A model generated the notes under the pieces. It did no database searches, had not been told where the DNA came from, and worked only from the letters and a program-made list of their open reading frames with translations. From Acidobacteriota bacterium (GTDB taxonomy: Bacteria > Acidobacteriota > Blastocatellia > UBA7656), in assembly GCA_016201275.1 (NCBI GenBank), contig JACQDB010000053.1, positions 1 through 32,391 on the forward strand: a DNA stretch of 32,391 bases, in the 5' to 3' direction. Below, in pieces: positions 15,468-22,689 of this stretch. The position numbers and the translations under genes were made by a program. The first letter of the stretch is position 1. Every line of letters begins with the position of its first letter.

Positions 15468-16247
15468 TTACCACTCGCTGCCGAAAAATTCGCCGAGGTG
15501 TTTGCGGCAACTGCGGCTCATCATCAGTGTAGTGCCGTCGCGCAGGATGACGCGGTATTGATTGTGAAACCACGCTTCGAGTTCCTGTATGCGCTCCAAG
15601 TTGACGATGTGCGAACGGTGTATGCGGAGAAAAATTTTGGGGTCTAAACGAGATTCCAGATTGCTGATCGCTTCGCGTAACAGATGCGTCTGTTTGCCGA
15701 CGTGCAGGCGCACATATTTGCCTTCGGCTTCGATCCAGTCAATCTCTTCGGCCTTGATGAAAAAGACGCGCCCACCGCTTTTAATCATCAGGCGTTCAAG
15801 ATAATGCGTGCTGGCGCGCCACTCTTCGAGCAAAGCCAAGGTGCGAGTGTTGACGGCGCTGTGGTCTTCGGCGCGCAGGCGCGCTTTCGCCTGCTGCAGC
15901 GTTTTGTCAAAGCGCGTCTTGTCGAAAGGCTTCAACAGGTAATCGAAGGCATGGACTTCCAGAGCGCGTAAAGCATATTGATCGTGCGCGGTGACAAAGA
16001 TGATGAGCGGCAGGGCTTCGCCAGCGAGCGATTCCAGCACCTCGAAGCCGCTGATTTCCGGCATCTGCACGTCGAGAAAAACGATTGCCGGTCGTTGCGT
16101 TTCGATAGCGGCAATGGCGTCGCGTCCGTTGGCGCATTCGCCGACCATTTCGATGTCGGCATCGGCGCTTAACAGTTTGCGAATCTTGCGTCGCGCCAGC
16201 GGTTCATCATCCACCACCAGAGCGCGAATTTTGTCAGTCGTCTTCAT
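15468..16247 (-). CDS. LytTR-type response regulator
   Basis: 259 residues. The receiver domain has Asp13-14, phospho-acceptor Asp59 in FLDVQMPE, Thr86 in FVTAHD and Lys106 in LLKPFDK. A linker leads to a LytTR DNA-binding domain from about residue 155 (RLMIKSGGRVFFIKAEEIDWIEAEGKYVRLH ... FLRIHRSHIVNLERI). It should bind direct repeats in promoters after phosphorylation by the kinase encoded 54 bp upstream. The start at ATG 16247 fits the receiver N-terminus, though the ribosome site is weak. Its last 116 bp are duplicated at 14493-14608. No obvious terminator follows. Confidence 0.92.
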   Translation of the reverse strand: MKTTDKIRALVVDDEPLARRKIRKLLSADADIEMVGECANGRDAIAAIETQRPAIVFLDVQMPEISGFEVLESLAGEALPLIIFVTAHDQYALRALEVHAFDYLLKPFDKTRFDKTLQQAKARLRAEDHSAVNTRTLALLEEWRASTHYLERLMIKSGGRVFFIKAEEIDWIEAEGKYVRLHVGKQTHLLREAISNLESRLDPKIFLRIHRSHIVNLERIQELEAWFHNQYRVILRDGTTLMMSRSCRKHLGEFFGSEW

Positions 16248-16301
16248 AAACTTTGCGGTGAGGTGAAGGCATCAACACTTTTGCAAAGCGCTTCGCTGGC
16301 T

Positions 16302-17513
16302 TTATCCAAGCGGCGGAGCGTCAAGCGTTGTTTGTTGCACGAAAGGCATTTCAAGCAGCACTACGGTGCCACCGCCGTTGGCTTCCTGCAATTCAAAACG
16401 ATGTTGTGCGCCGTACAGTTGTTGCAGCCGCGCCCTCGTGTTGGCCAAGCCGACGCGCTCTTTTACGCCCGTATGGCTCGCTGGATGTGTGGCGTGGTTT
16501 GACGCCGCCAGCGCAGGCAAACCGGGGCCGTCGTCTGTCACCAGCAAACGCAGAGTGTCGCCATCGCGGGTCGCGCAAATTTCGATGTGACCTCCGGCGA
16601 TGCGCTGCGCGATGCCGTGGCGTATGGCATTTTCAATGATCGGTTGCAAAATCATGTTCGGCACTTGCGCTTCAAAAACCTGCGGCGCGATGTTCATGGT
16701 CACGCTCAAGCGATCATGAAAACGCACTTGCTCAATCTCCAGATAGCGCCGCAAAAATTCCAACTCCTCTTGAAGCGCGACGGTTTGCGCGCCGGAATTT
16801 TCCAAGGTCAAACGCAGAAAATCGCCGAGGCGCGCCAGCATTTCGTCTGCCGCCTGAGCGTCTTCATCGAGCAATGCCGAAATTGAATTGAGCGTGTTGA
16901 ATAAAAAATGCGGCTGCAATTGCATCTTCAACGCCTGCAACTGCGCCTGTGTCGCCTGCAATTGCGCTTCGGCGAGTGCGGCTTTCAATTGCGACGCCTT
17001 CACTTCTTCGTCGCGCAGTCGTCGGTAATAATGAATCAGGTGACTGACCAGCAGAATGACGCCGTAACTCATAAAGCCGGTCGGCAGGTTGAACAAAAAC
17101 AGGCGTTGATACAGATACGAAATCGTATCAATCGCATTGTCGGCGGCGATGTAGAGCAACCAGGCGATGAACAGATAAAGCGCACGTTGAAAGAGCGTGA
17201 GGAACAAACCGGCGACGATGTTGATGGAGAGATGGCGCAGCCAGTTGCGGCGTTCGATAGGGAAGCGGCGTGCCAGGCGAAAAATCAATGGCGCAAGGGC
17301 TGCCCACACCGGCCAATAAGCCAACTCCCAGGCCAGCACGCTCCACAAGGGCAGCGGCGCTTGATGAAAGCGAACGTAGATGTCGGCAAACAGATAATCG
17401 TTGATGCCGAAGGAAAGCCCTGCGCCCATCCAACCGGCAAAGGCCAGCAGGCCGACAAGCCAGCGTCGCTTTGACATCACTTGCGTCGGAATTGTCGCCG
17501 CCTTCTCGTTCAT
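16302..17513 (-). CDS. LytS/YpdA-type membrane sensor histidine kinase
   Basis: 403 residues. About four membrane helices occupy residues 18-165, then an Ala/Gln-rich coiled coil (LKAALAEAQLQATQAQLQALKMQLQ). The His_kinase domain has LQPHFLFNTLNSIS with phospho-accepting His202, and the HATPase domain has the N-box LQPIIENAIRHG (Asn295), DDGPGL (327-332) and GLANTRARLQ. There is no separate sensory domain, so the membrane part probably senses. Start ATG 17513 has AAAAGG eight bases upstream. One end of a 196-bp dispersed repeat lies 36 bp before the start. It forms a two-component pair with the LytTR regulator. Confidence 0.92.
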   Translation of the reverse strand: MNEKAATIPTQVMSKRRWLVGLLAFAGWMGAGLSFGINDYLFADIYVRFHQAPLPLWSVLAWELAYWPVWAALAPLIFRLARRFPIERRNWLRHLSINIVAGLFLTLFQRALYLFIAWLLYIAADNAIDTISYLYQRLFLFNLPTGFMSYGVILLVSHLIHYYRRLRDEEVKASQLKAALAEAQLQATQAQLQALKMQLQPHFLFNTLNSISALLDEDAQAADEMLARLGDFLRLTLENSGAQTVALQEELEFLRRYLEIEQVRFHDRLSVTMNIAPQVFEAQVPNMILQPIIENAIRHGIAQRIAGGHIEICATRDGDTLRLLVTDDGPGLPALAASNHATHPASHTGVKERVGLANTRARLQQLYGAQHRFELQEANGGGTVVLLEMPFVQQTTLDAPPLG

Positions 17514-17548
17514 CGCTTGTGCCTTTTTACTGGTCGCTACTTAGCGGA

Positions 17549-17744
17549 TTTGCCCCGCAGGGGTATAGGAAATTAGCCAGTGCTGTAGGCCCTGGAATCT
17601 TGTTGCCAAATGCTTTGCGTCCTGAAGGGGCGCAGGAGATGAATCGCTGCAAACCTCCGGCGCTCTTTCAGAGCGCGAAATTCACTTCTCTCCACTTTCC
17701 AGTGGCTTCACCACTGGCTAATTTCCTGTGCGCCTCCGGCGCGA
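17549..17744. repeat. 196-bp dispersed repeat, copy 1
   Basis: Matches 19466-19661 in the same orientation with two mismatches (near 17645-17648). A 16-bp terminal-type inverted repeat, AGGAAATTAGCCAGTG at 17567-17582 and its complement at 17712-17727, encloses 161 bp. Inside and at the edges are several short hairpins: CCCC-GCA-GGGG, GCGCTCT/AGAGCGC, CCAGTGG/CCACTGG and GCGCC/GGCGC. No coding frame of note. Together with 17745-17813 it fills the 300-bp gap between the kinase and SDR genes. Confidence 0.92.
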
Positions 17745-17813
17745 CAACCTGTCGCTTTAGCCATTCTCTCTAAAACTGAATCGTTACTTTTACCATTTCT
17801 TTTACCTTATACT

Positions 17814-18596
17814 CTACGTCAACATTCGGTCCAGATGGGTGTAGCCGCCATCTACGAAAATATGTTGGCCGGTGATGTGGCTGGCCTGTGCGGAGACGAG
17901 AAAGACGACCATCGCGGCAATCTCTTCGGGGCGCGTCAAGCGTTGCCCGAAAGGCATCTTCGATTTGATGCGCTGCAACTTCGCTTCGGGATTGTCAAAG
18001 GTGCTTAACCATTGCCGGTATAAAGGTGTCATCACTTCCGAAGGCACCAAGGCGTTAACCCGTATCGCATAGGGCAACAACTCTGCCGCCCATTCGCGGG
18101 TTAACGAAAGTATCGCGCCTTTTGCCGAGGCGTAGCCGGAGGTGTTGCCTTGCCCGGTCACCGCGACTTTGGAACTGAGGTTGACGATGGAGCCTTGCGC
18201 GGTTTTCAAATACGGTAACGCATAATGCGCCATGTTGTAATAGTGGAAAAGATTTTTCTTCAGCGACGCGACATAGTTTTCGGGGCTGCCATGTTCAAGT
18301 CCGACGTTATCGTTGACGCCTATGTTGTTGATGAGGGCATCAAGGCGACCATATTTTTCAATGGTTTTTGCCACTGCGAGCTGGCAGTTCTCGGCTTCGG
18401 TCATCTCCAGAATCAGCAAGAAACTCTCTTGGCCTTTGGCGTGCAATTCGTTGTGTATGAGGTGACCGGCTTCAACATCTTTATCAAGCATCACCGGAAT
18501 CGCGCCTTCATCGGCGAGCATACGCGAGGTCGCGCCGCCTATGCCTTTCGCGCCGCCGGTGATGAGAATAACTTTATTCGTAATTCCCAAATCCAT
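17814..18596 (-). CDS. SDR oxidoreductase, L-fucose dehydrogenase type
   Basis: 260 residues, Rossmann SDR. Cofactor loop TGGAKGIGG (13-21), NNIG at 90-93, catalytic Ser141/142, Tyr155 and Lys159 in SGYASAKG. The stretches NLFHYYNMAHYALPYL, SSKVAVTGQGNTSGY, VPSEVMTPLYRQWL and FVDGGYTHLDR closely recall the NAD(P)-dependent L-fucose dehydrogenase of Burkholderia multivorans/Xanthomonas. It would oxidise L-fucose to the 1,5-lactone. It starts 4 bp after the lactonase stop, with AAGGGA as ribosome site, and is the last gene of the operon. Other 6-deoxysugars or L-galactose are possible substrates. Confidence 0.85.
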   Translation of the reverse strand: MDLGITNKVILITGGAKGIGGATSRMLADEGAIPVMLDKDVEAGHLIHNELHAKGQESFLLILEMTEAENCQLAVAKTIEKYGRLDALINNIGVNDNVGLEHGSPENYVASLKKNLFHYYNMAHYALPYLKTAQGSIVNLSSKVAVTGQGNTSGYASAKGAILSLTREWAAELLPYAIRVNALVPSEVMTPLYRQWLSTFDNPEAKLQRIKSKMPFGQRLTRPEEIAAMVVFLVSAQASHITGQHIFVDGGYTHLDRMLT

Positions 18597-18600
18597 GTTC

Positions 18601-19434
18601 TTATCCCTTCAGTTGATAAAAGCGTGTGGCGTTGAGGCCGAAAATTTTTACGCGGTCGGCAGCGGAAAACGATTTTGCATAATCTGCCACAAGGCCGAAG
18701 ACTGTCGCATAATTTGCCGCCAGCAAACACACAGGCCAATCCGAACCATACATGATTTTGTCTGCGCCGAAGGCGTCGAAGACGACATCAAGGTACGGGG
18801 TGAAATCATCTTGGTGCCAGTTCTGCCAATTGGCTTCGGTGACCATACCGGACACTTTACAGTAGAGATTTGGATGTTTGGCGAGTTCCCGAATCTGCGC
18901 CGCCCAGGGGTCAATCTTTCGGTCTTTGATAAAGGGTTTGGCGAGGTGGTCTAAAACGAATCGTTGTTCGGGGAACGGCTCGACGAAGCGAATCGCCGCC
19001 GGAAGCTGTTGCGGGTAGATGAGTATGTCGTAAGTGAAGTGGTAATCGTTTAATAGTGCGATGCCGCGCCGGAAATCTTCGCGCCATAAAAAATCATCAT
19101 CAGGTTCGGCTTGCACGATGTGACGAAAGCCGCAGAGTTTGTCGAACTGCGAAAAGTAATCGAGTCTTGCGGCAACATTGTCAGCGCGTAAATCAACCCA
19201 GCCGACGACGCCTTTGATGAAGGAATGCGCGGCGGCGAGTTCCAGTAAAAACTGTGTCTCGCTTTCGGATTGCGCGGCCTGCACGGCTACGCAGCCGTCA
19301 AAGTGATTGGCGAGCAATTCTTGGTGCAAATCGGCGGGGCGGAAATCTTTCTGCAAAACCGCCATGTCATCGGTGATCCACGCATCTCTAGCGGCGTCGT
19401 AATTCCAGAAGTGTTGATGTGCATCAATCATCAT
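18601..19434 (-). CDS. amidohydrolase, L-fuconolactonase type (COG3618)
   Basis: 277 residues. The N-terminus MMIDAHQHFWNYD gives the HxH metal motif. Also seen are GVVGWVDL, GFRHIVQAEPDD, FVLDHLAKPFI, LYCKVSGMV and MYGSDWPVC with the catalytic Asp, all typical of the sugar-lactonase amidohydrolases that include L-fuconolactonase and Cj0487. It would open the lactone made by the adjacent dehydrogenase. The start is ATG 19434 or 19431. There is no Shine-Dalgarno; instead TATACT ends 5 bp before the first ATG, so leaderless expression from a local promoter is possible. A copy of the 196-bp repeat lies 32 bp upstream and separates this gene from the SDR gene before it. Confidence 0.85.
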   Translation of the reverse strand: MMIDAHQHFWNYDAARDAWITDDMAVLQKDFRPADLHQELLANHFDGCVAVQAAQSESETQFLLELAAAHSFIKGVVGWVDLRADNVAARLDYFSQFDKLCGFRHIVQAEPDDDFLWREDFRRGIALLNDYHFTYDILIYPQQLPAAIRFVEPFPEQRFVLDHLAKPFIKDRKIDPWAAQIRELAKHPNLYCKVSGMVTEANWQNWHQDDFTPYLDVVFDAFGADKIMYGSDWPVCLLAANYATVFGLVADYAKSFSAADRVKIFGLNATRFYQLKG

Positions 19435-19465
19435 TTTAAGTATATTTTGTAACGACTCAGCGATG

Positions 19466-19661
19466 TTTGCCCCGCAGGGGTATAGGAAATTAGCCAGTGC
19501 TGTAGGCCCTGGAATCTTGTTGCCAAATGCTTTGCGTCCTGAAGGGGCGCAGGAGATGAATTGCCGCAAACCTCCGGCGCTCTTTCAGAGCGCGAAATTC
19601 ACTTCTCTCCACTTTCCAGTGGCTTCACCACTGGCTAATTTCCTGTGCGCCTCCGGCGCGA
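19466..19661. repeat. 196-bp dispersed repeat, copy 2
   Basis: Direct copy of 17549-17744 (two mismatches). The 16-bp inverted repeat AGGAAATTAGCCAGTG/complement lies at 19484-19499 and 19629-19644. It sits inside the sugar-oxidation operon, between the second SDR gene and the lactonase. As with copy 1, its left edge is just upstream (32 bp versus 36 bp) of a minus-strand start codon. Confidence 0.92.
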
Positions 19662-19682
19662 AAACGTCCTTTGCTTGTTTGC

Positions 19683-20462
19683 CTAGCCATGCAAATTAAA
19701 GAAGCCGCCATCAATCGGATAATCGCAGCCGGTGATGAACGCCGCTTCATCCGAGCATAAATATAACGCGAGGTGCGCCACTTCCTGCGTCGTCGCCATG
19801 CGGCCAAGCGGCTGCGACTGCGACAGCTTCTCGAACATCTCGGCTTCGCTGCCGGGATAATGGTTTCGCAAAAAACCATCTACGAAAGGCGTATGCACAC
19901 GAGCGGGCGAGATGCAGTTGCAGCGTATCTGGTCGGCGACATAATCTCGCGCCACCGAAAACGTCATGGAGCGAACCGCCGCTTTGCTCATCGAATAAGC
20001 GAAGCGTTCCGCTAAACCGACGCTTGCGGCAATCGAAGCGAGGTTCAAAATCACCCCGCCCCCATTGGCTTTCAGGCTTTCGATGCAGGCATACATACAG
20101 TGATAAACGCCTTTGACGTTGACACGAAAGACGCGCTCGAAATCGGCGTCGCTGGTGGTTTCCAATTTGCCTATGTGAGCGATACCGGCGTTGTTGACGA
20201 GAATATTTAGGGGATGTTCGCAAGTGATTTCGGCAACCGTCTGCTGCACGTCCGTTTGGTTGCTGACATCGCAGGCGTGAGCGCTGGCCTTGCCGCCCTG
20301 TGCGTTGATGGCGGCGACAACGGCTGCGCCCTGCGCGACATTGAGATCGAGAATATGCACGAATGCGCCGTTGGCGGCAAAGGTTTCAGCGATGGCTTGG
20401 CCTATGCCGCTTGCGCCGCCGGTGACGATGGCTACTCGTTTATCCAATCGAAAATTGCTCAT
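19683..20462 (-). CDS. SDR oxidoreductase, 2-keto-3-deoxy-L-fuconate dehydrogenase type
   Basis: 259 residues starting at ATG 20462, two bases after the dehydratase stop; upstream frame extension is antisense to nothing and lacks SDR sequence. Cofactor loop TGGASGIGQ, then LDLN with Asp39, favouring NAD; NNAG at 90-93; Ser143, Tyr156 and Lys160 in FAYSMSKAA. NCISPARVHTPFVDGFL and the end DYPIDGGFFNLHG recall the 2-keto-3-deoxy-L-fuconate dehydrogenases of the oxidative L-fucose pathway. It would form 2,4-diketo-3-deoxy-L-fuconate. Assignment relies partly on the neighbours. Confidence 0.78.
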   Translation of the reverse strand: MSNFRLDKRVAIVTGGASGIGQAIAETFAANGAFVHILDLNVAQGAAVVAAINAQGGKASAHACDVSNQTDVQQTVAEITCEHPLNILVNNAGIAHIGKLETTSDADFERVFRVNVKGVYHCMYACIESLKANGGGVILNLASIAASVGLAERFAYSMSKAAVRSMTFSVARDYVADQIRCNCISPARVHTPFVDGFLRNHYPGSEAEMFEKLSQSQPLGRMATTQEVAHLALYLCSDEAAFITGCDYPIDGGFFNLHG

Positions 20463-20464
20463 GA

Positions 20465-22144
20465 TTACAGCGACACGCCTCGTTTCCAGGGAATGAAATC
20501 GTCCTGCCCTAACTGTTGCGCTTTGGTCTTGACTGTGCCGCTCGCCACGTTGATGACGAATTCCAAAATCTCTTCGCCCATCTGTTCGAGACTTTTTTCG
20601 CCAGCGATAATCGCGCCGCAATCTATGTCTATGATGTCGGACATACGGCGTGCGAGTTGGGCGTTGGTTGCCAGTTTCACCACAGGCACAATTGGATTGC
20701 CCATAGGCGTTCCGAGTCCCGTCGTAAACAACACGACATTGGCTCCGGCTGCGACTTCTGCGGTCGTGGATTCGACATCGTTGCCCGGCGTGCATAACAG
20801 ATTCAAGCCCGGCGTGGTCGCGTATTCGGGATAATCCAGCACCGCTTTAACCGGCGAGGTGCCGCCTTTTTTCGCCGCTCCCGCCGACTTCATGGCGTCG
20901 GTAATCAAGCCGTCTTTGATGTTGCCCGGCGATGGATTCATATCAAAACCGGAGCCTACGGCGGTGGCGCGTGCGGCATAATCGCGCATGAGATTGATGA
21001 AGCGCTGCGCGCTTTCGGGGTGTTCGCAGCGATTGATCAACTCCTGCTCGACGCCGCACAATTCGGGAAACTCCGACAAGATAGCCTTGCCGCCCAAGGC
21101 CGCTAAAATATCCGCCGTGTGACCGATGGCGGGGTTTGCCGAGATGCCGGAAAAGCCATCCGAGCCGCCGCATTCCAAACCCAGCGCCAGATGCGACAGC
21201 GCGGCGGGCTGGCGTGTTTGTTGATTGGCTGTGACCAGCGCTAAAAAAGTTTCTTTGATGGCCGCCGACAGCATGGCGTATTCCGAGCCGCTCTGTTGTT
21301 GCTCGAAAATCAGCAGCGGCTTGTCGAATTTGGGATTGCGTTTGACCAACTCGGCTTGCAGCATGGCGACCTGAGCGTTTTGGCAACCCAGACTTAAAAT
21401 CGTTGCTCCGGCAACATTCGGATGATGAATGTATCCGGCAAACAAGGCGCACAGATTATGCGCGTCTTCGCGAGTGCCGCCGCAACCGCCTTCGTGAATC
21501 AGAAACTTGATGCCGTCAAGGTTAGCGAAAATCTTGGGCGCAGGCGGCGCAGAGGGTTGCGCTTTGACGGCGTAGCGGTGCAATTCATCGTGGCGGCCTT
21601 CGCGGAAAAGCTTGGCCATTTCGGCGACTTGATGGTGATAAATTTCCGGCGGCGCGTAGCCGAGTTCTTTTTCAAAGGCCTGTTTGATGACGTTGACGTT
21701 GCGGGTTTCGCAAAACACCATAGGGATGACCAGCCAGTAATTCGCTGTGCCGACCTGACCATCGGAGCGCTGATAGCCTTGAAATGTGCGCCCCTGCCAT
21801 TTGCGTACATCGGGCGGCGACCAGTGAAATTCCGCGCCTTGAAAATCGAAAGCGGAAGCCTCGTGGCGGGTGTTGCGCGTGGTGATGACTTCGCCTTTTT
21901 GGATCGGCGCGACGGCTCTGCCGACTAGATAGCCGTACATGATAATTTTGTCGCCGATGGCTAAATCCACACCGGCGAATTTATGTTTGGCAGGAACGTC
22001 GGTGACCAGCGTGCCAGACCAATCGGCCAATCTTAACGCTTCGCCTTGAGGTAAATCGGTGAGCGCCACCAAGACATTATCTGCGGGATGAATTTGCAGC
22101 ATCCGCTGTTTGAGCGGCGCGGACGCCGGTTCAAGAATCGTCAT
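20465..22144 (-). CDS. UxaA-family sugar acid dehydratase (altronate/fuconate type)
   Basis: 559 residues from ATG 22144, with GAAGGAG five bases upstream; a longer in-frame start at 22165 is less likely. An N-terminal SAF domain (about 20-110, VLVALTDLPQGE ... GEVITTRNTRHE) is followed by the UxaA catalytic part with GYQRSDGQVGTANYW, HEGGCGGTREDA, LSLGCQNAQ, LECGGSDGFSGISANPAIG and GNDVESTTAEVAAGANVVLFTTG. Family members dehydrate altronate, galactarate or, in Campylobacter jejuni (there split into two proteins), probably fuconate. As the first gene of an operon with two SDRs and a lactonase, L-fuconate to 2-keto-3-deoxy-L-fuconate is the best guess. Confidence 0.87.
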   Translation of the reverse strand: MTILEPASAPLKQRMLQIHPADNVLVALTDLPQGEALRLADWSGTLVTDVPAKHKFAGVDLAIGDKIIMYGYLVGRAVAPIQKGEVITTRNTRHEASAFDFQGAEFHWSPPDVRKWQGRTFQGYQRSDGQVGTANYWLVIPMVFCETRNVNVIKQAFEKELGYAPPEIYHHQVAEMAKLFREGRHDELHRYAVKAQPSAPPAPKIFANLDGIKFLIHEGGCGGTREDAHNLCALFAGYIHHPNVAGATILSLGCQNAQVAMLQAELVKRNPKFDKPLLIFEQQQSGSEYAMLSAAIKETFLALVTANQQTRQPAALSHLALGLECGGSDGFSGISANPAIGHTADILAALGGKAILSEFPELCGVEQELINRCEHPESAQRFINLMRDYAARATAVGSGFDMNPSPGNIKDGLITDAMKSAGAAKKGGTSPVKAVLDYPEYATTPGLNLLCTPGNDVESTTAEVAAGANVVLFTTGLGTPMGNPIVPVVKLATNAQLARRMSDIIDIDCGAIIAGEKSLEQMGEEILEFVINVASGTVKTKAQQLGQDDFIPWKRGVSL

Positions 22145-22256
22145 TGCGTCTCCTTCAGGCAGCATGATTGAAGGAGTTACTCTAGCACAAATTGAGAGGG
22201 TCTATAAAACAAGGAATCAATCAGTAGTAGTGACCTAATCGTATGGTGCGGTTGGA

Positions 22257-22446
22257 TAGCCCACGAAGTGGGCGCAAGCATAAAGCCACGGGCGTTAGCC
22301 CGTGGACGCAAGCATAAAGCCACGGGCGTTAGTCCGTGGACGCAAGCATAAAGCCACGGGCGTTAGCCCGTGGACGCAAGCATAAAGCCACGGGCGTTAG
22401 TCCGTGGGCGAGCGCCCATTCGTATCGTTAGCCCACAAAGTGGGTG
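22257..22446. repeat. four 34-bp hairpin repeats with related flanks
   Basis: Units start at 22273, 22307, 22341 and 22375 and end at 22408. Each contains GCAAGCATAAAG followed by the hairpin CCACGGGCGTTAGCCCGTGG. Units 1 and 3 have GCCCG, units 2 and 4 GTCCG, so the array is a duplicated 68-bp dimer; the T keeps a G-U pair in RNA. Shorter hairpins CCCACGAAGTGGG (left) and CCCACAAAGTGGG (right) flank it. There are no variable spacers, so this is not CRISPR. It lies 5' of the sugar-oxidation operon. Confidence 0.9.
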
Positions 22447-22460
22447 ATAGTCAATTATCT

Positions 22461-22560
22461 AGAGCGTGTCGCAAAATTCCAGCAACAGCCCATATGTTGT
22501 GGATAGTCAAACCATCGCACACAATATCTGGACAGAAAATCCATTTCTGCGACAAGCTCT
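22461..22560. mobile_element. 100-bp MITE-like element with 4-bp target duplication
   Basis: Left end AGAGCGTGTCGCAAAA and right end (reverse complement) AGAGCTTGTCGCAGAAA form an imperfect terminal inverted repeat. The interior is also semi-palindromic (CCATATGTTGTG with CACAATATCTGG). ATCT occurs immediately outside both ends (22457-22460 and 22561-22564), the expected target-site duplication. It has no coding capacity and would need a transposase in trans. Confidence 0.75.
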
Positions 22561-22689
22561 ATCTATTACCCGCTTGGCGGGCTAGGAGGCCATCACCACC
22601 TGCCTACCTAGCGCTCCCGCACAGGGCTTGATGCGGTCACCGTGCGAAGCGAGTTAGCATCTACCACCATAACCGTAGGCCCCTACCCA

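Noticed and set aside
17549-19661. Composite transposon carrying the fucose genes
   Set aside because: The repeats are direct copies without transposase or target duplications, and one lies inside the operon. I keep them as dispersed repeats.
20463-20795. N-terminal extension of the second SDR gene
   Set aside because: It overlaps the dehydratase gene in another frame. The SDR fold starts at ATG 20462, two bases after the dehydratase stop.
22273-22408. CRISPR array
   Set aside because: The units are contiguous 34-bp tandem copies with no unique spacers, and no cas genes are present.
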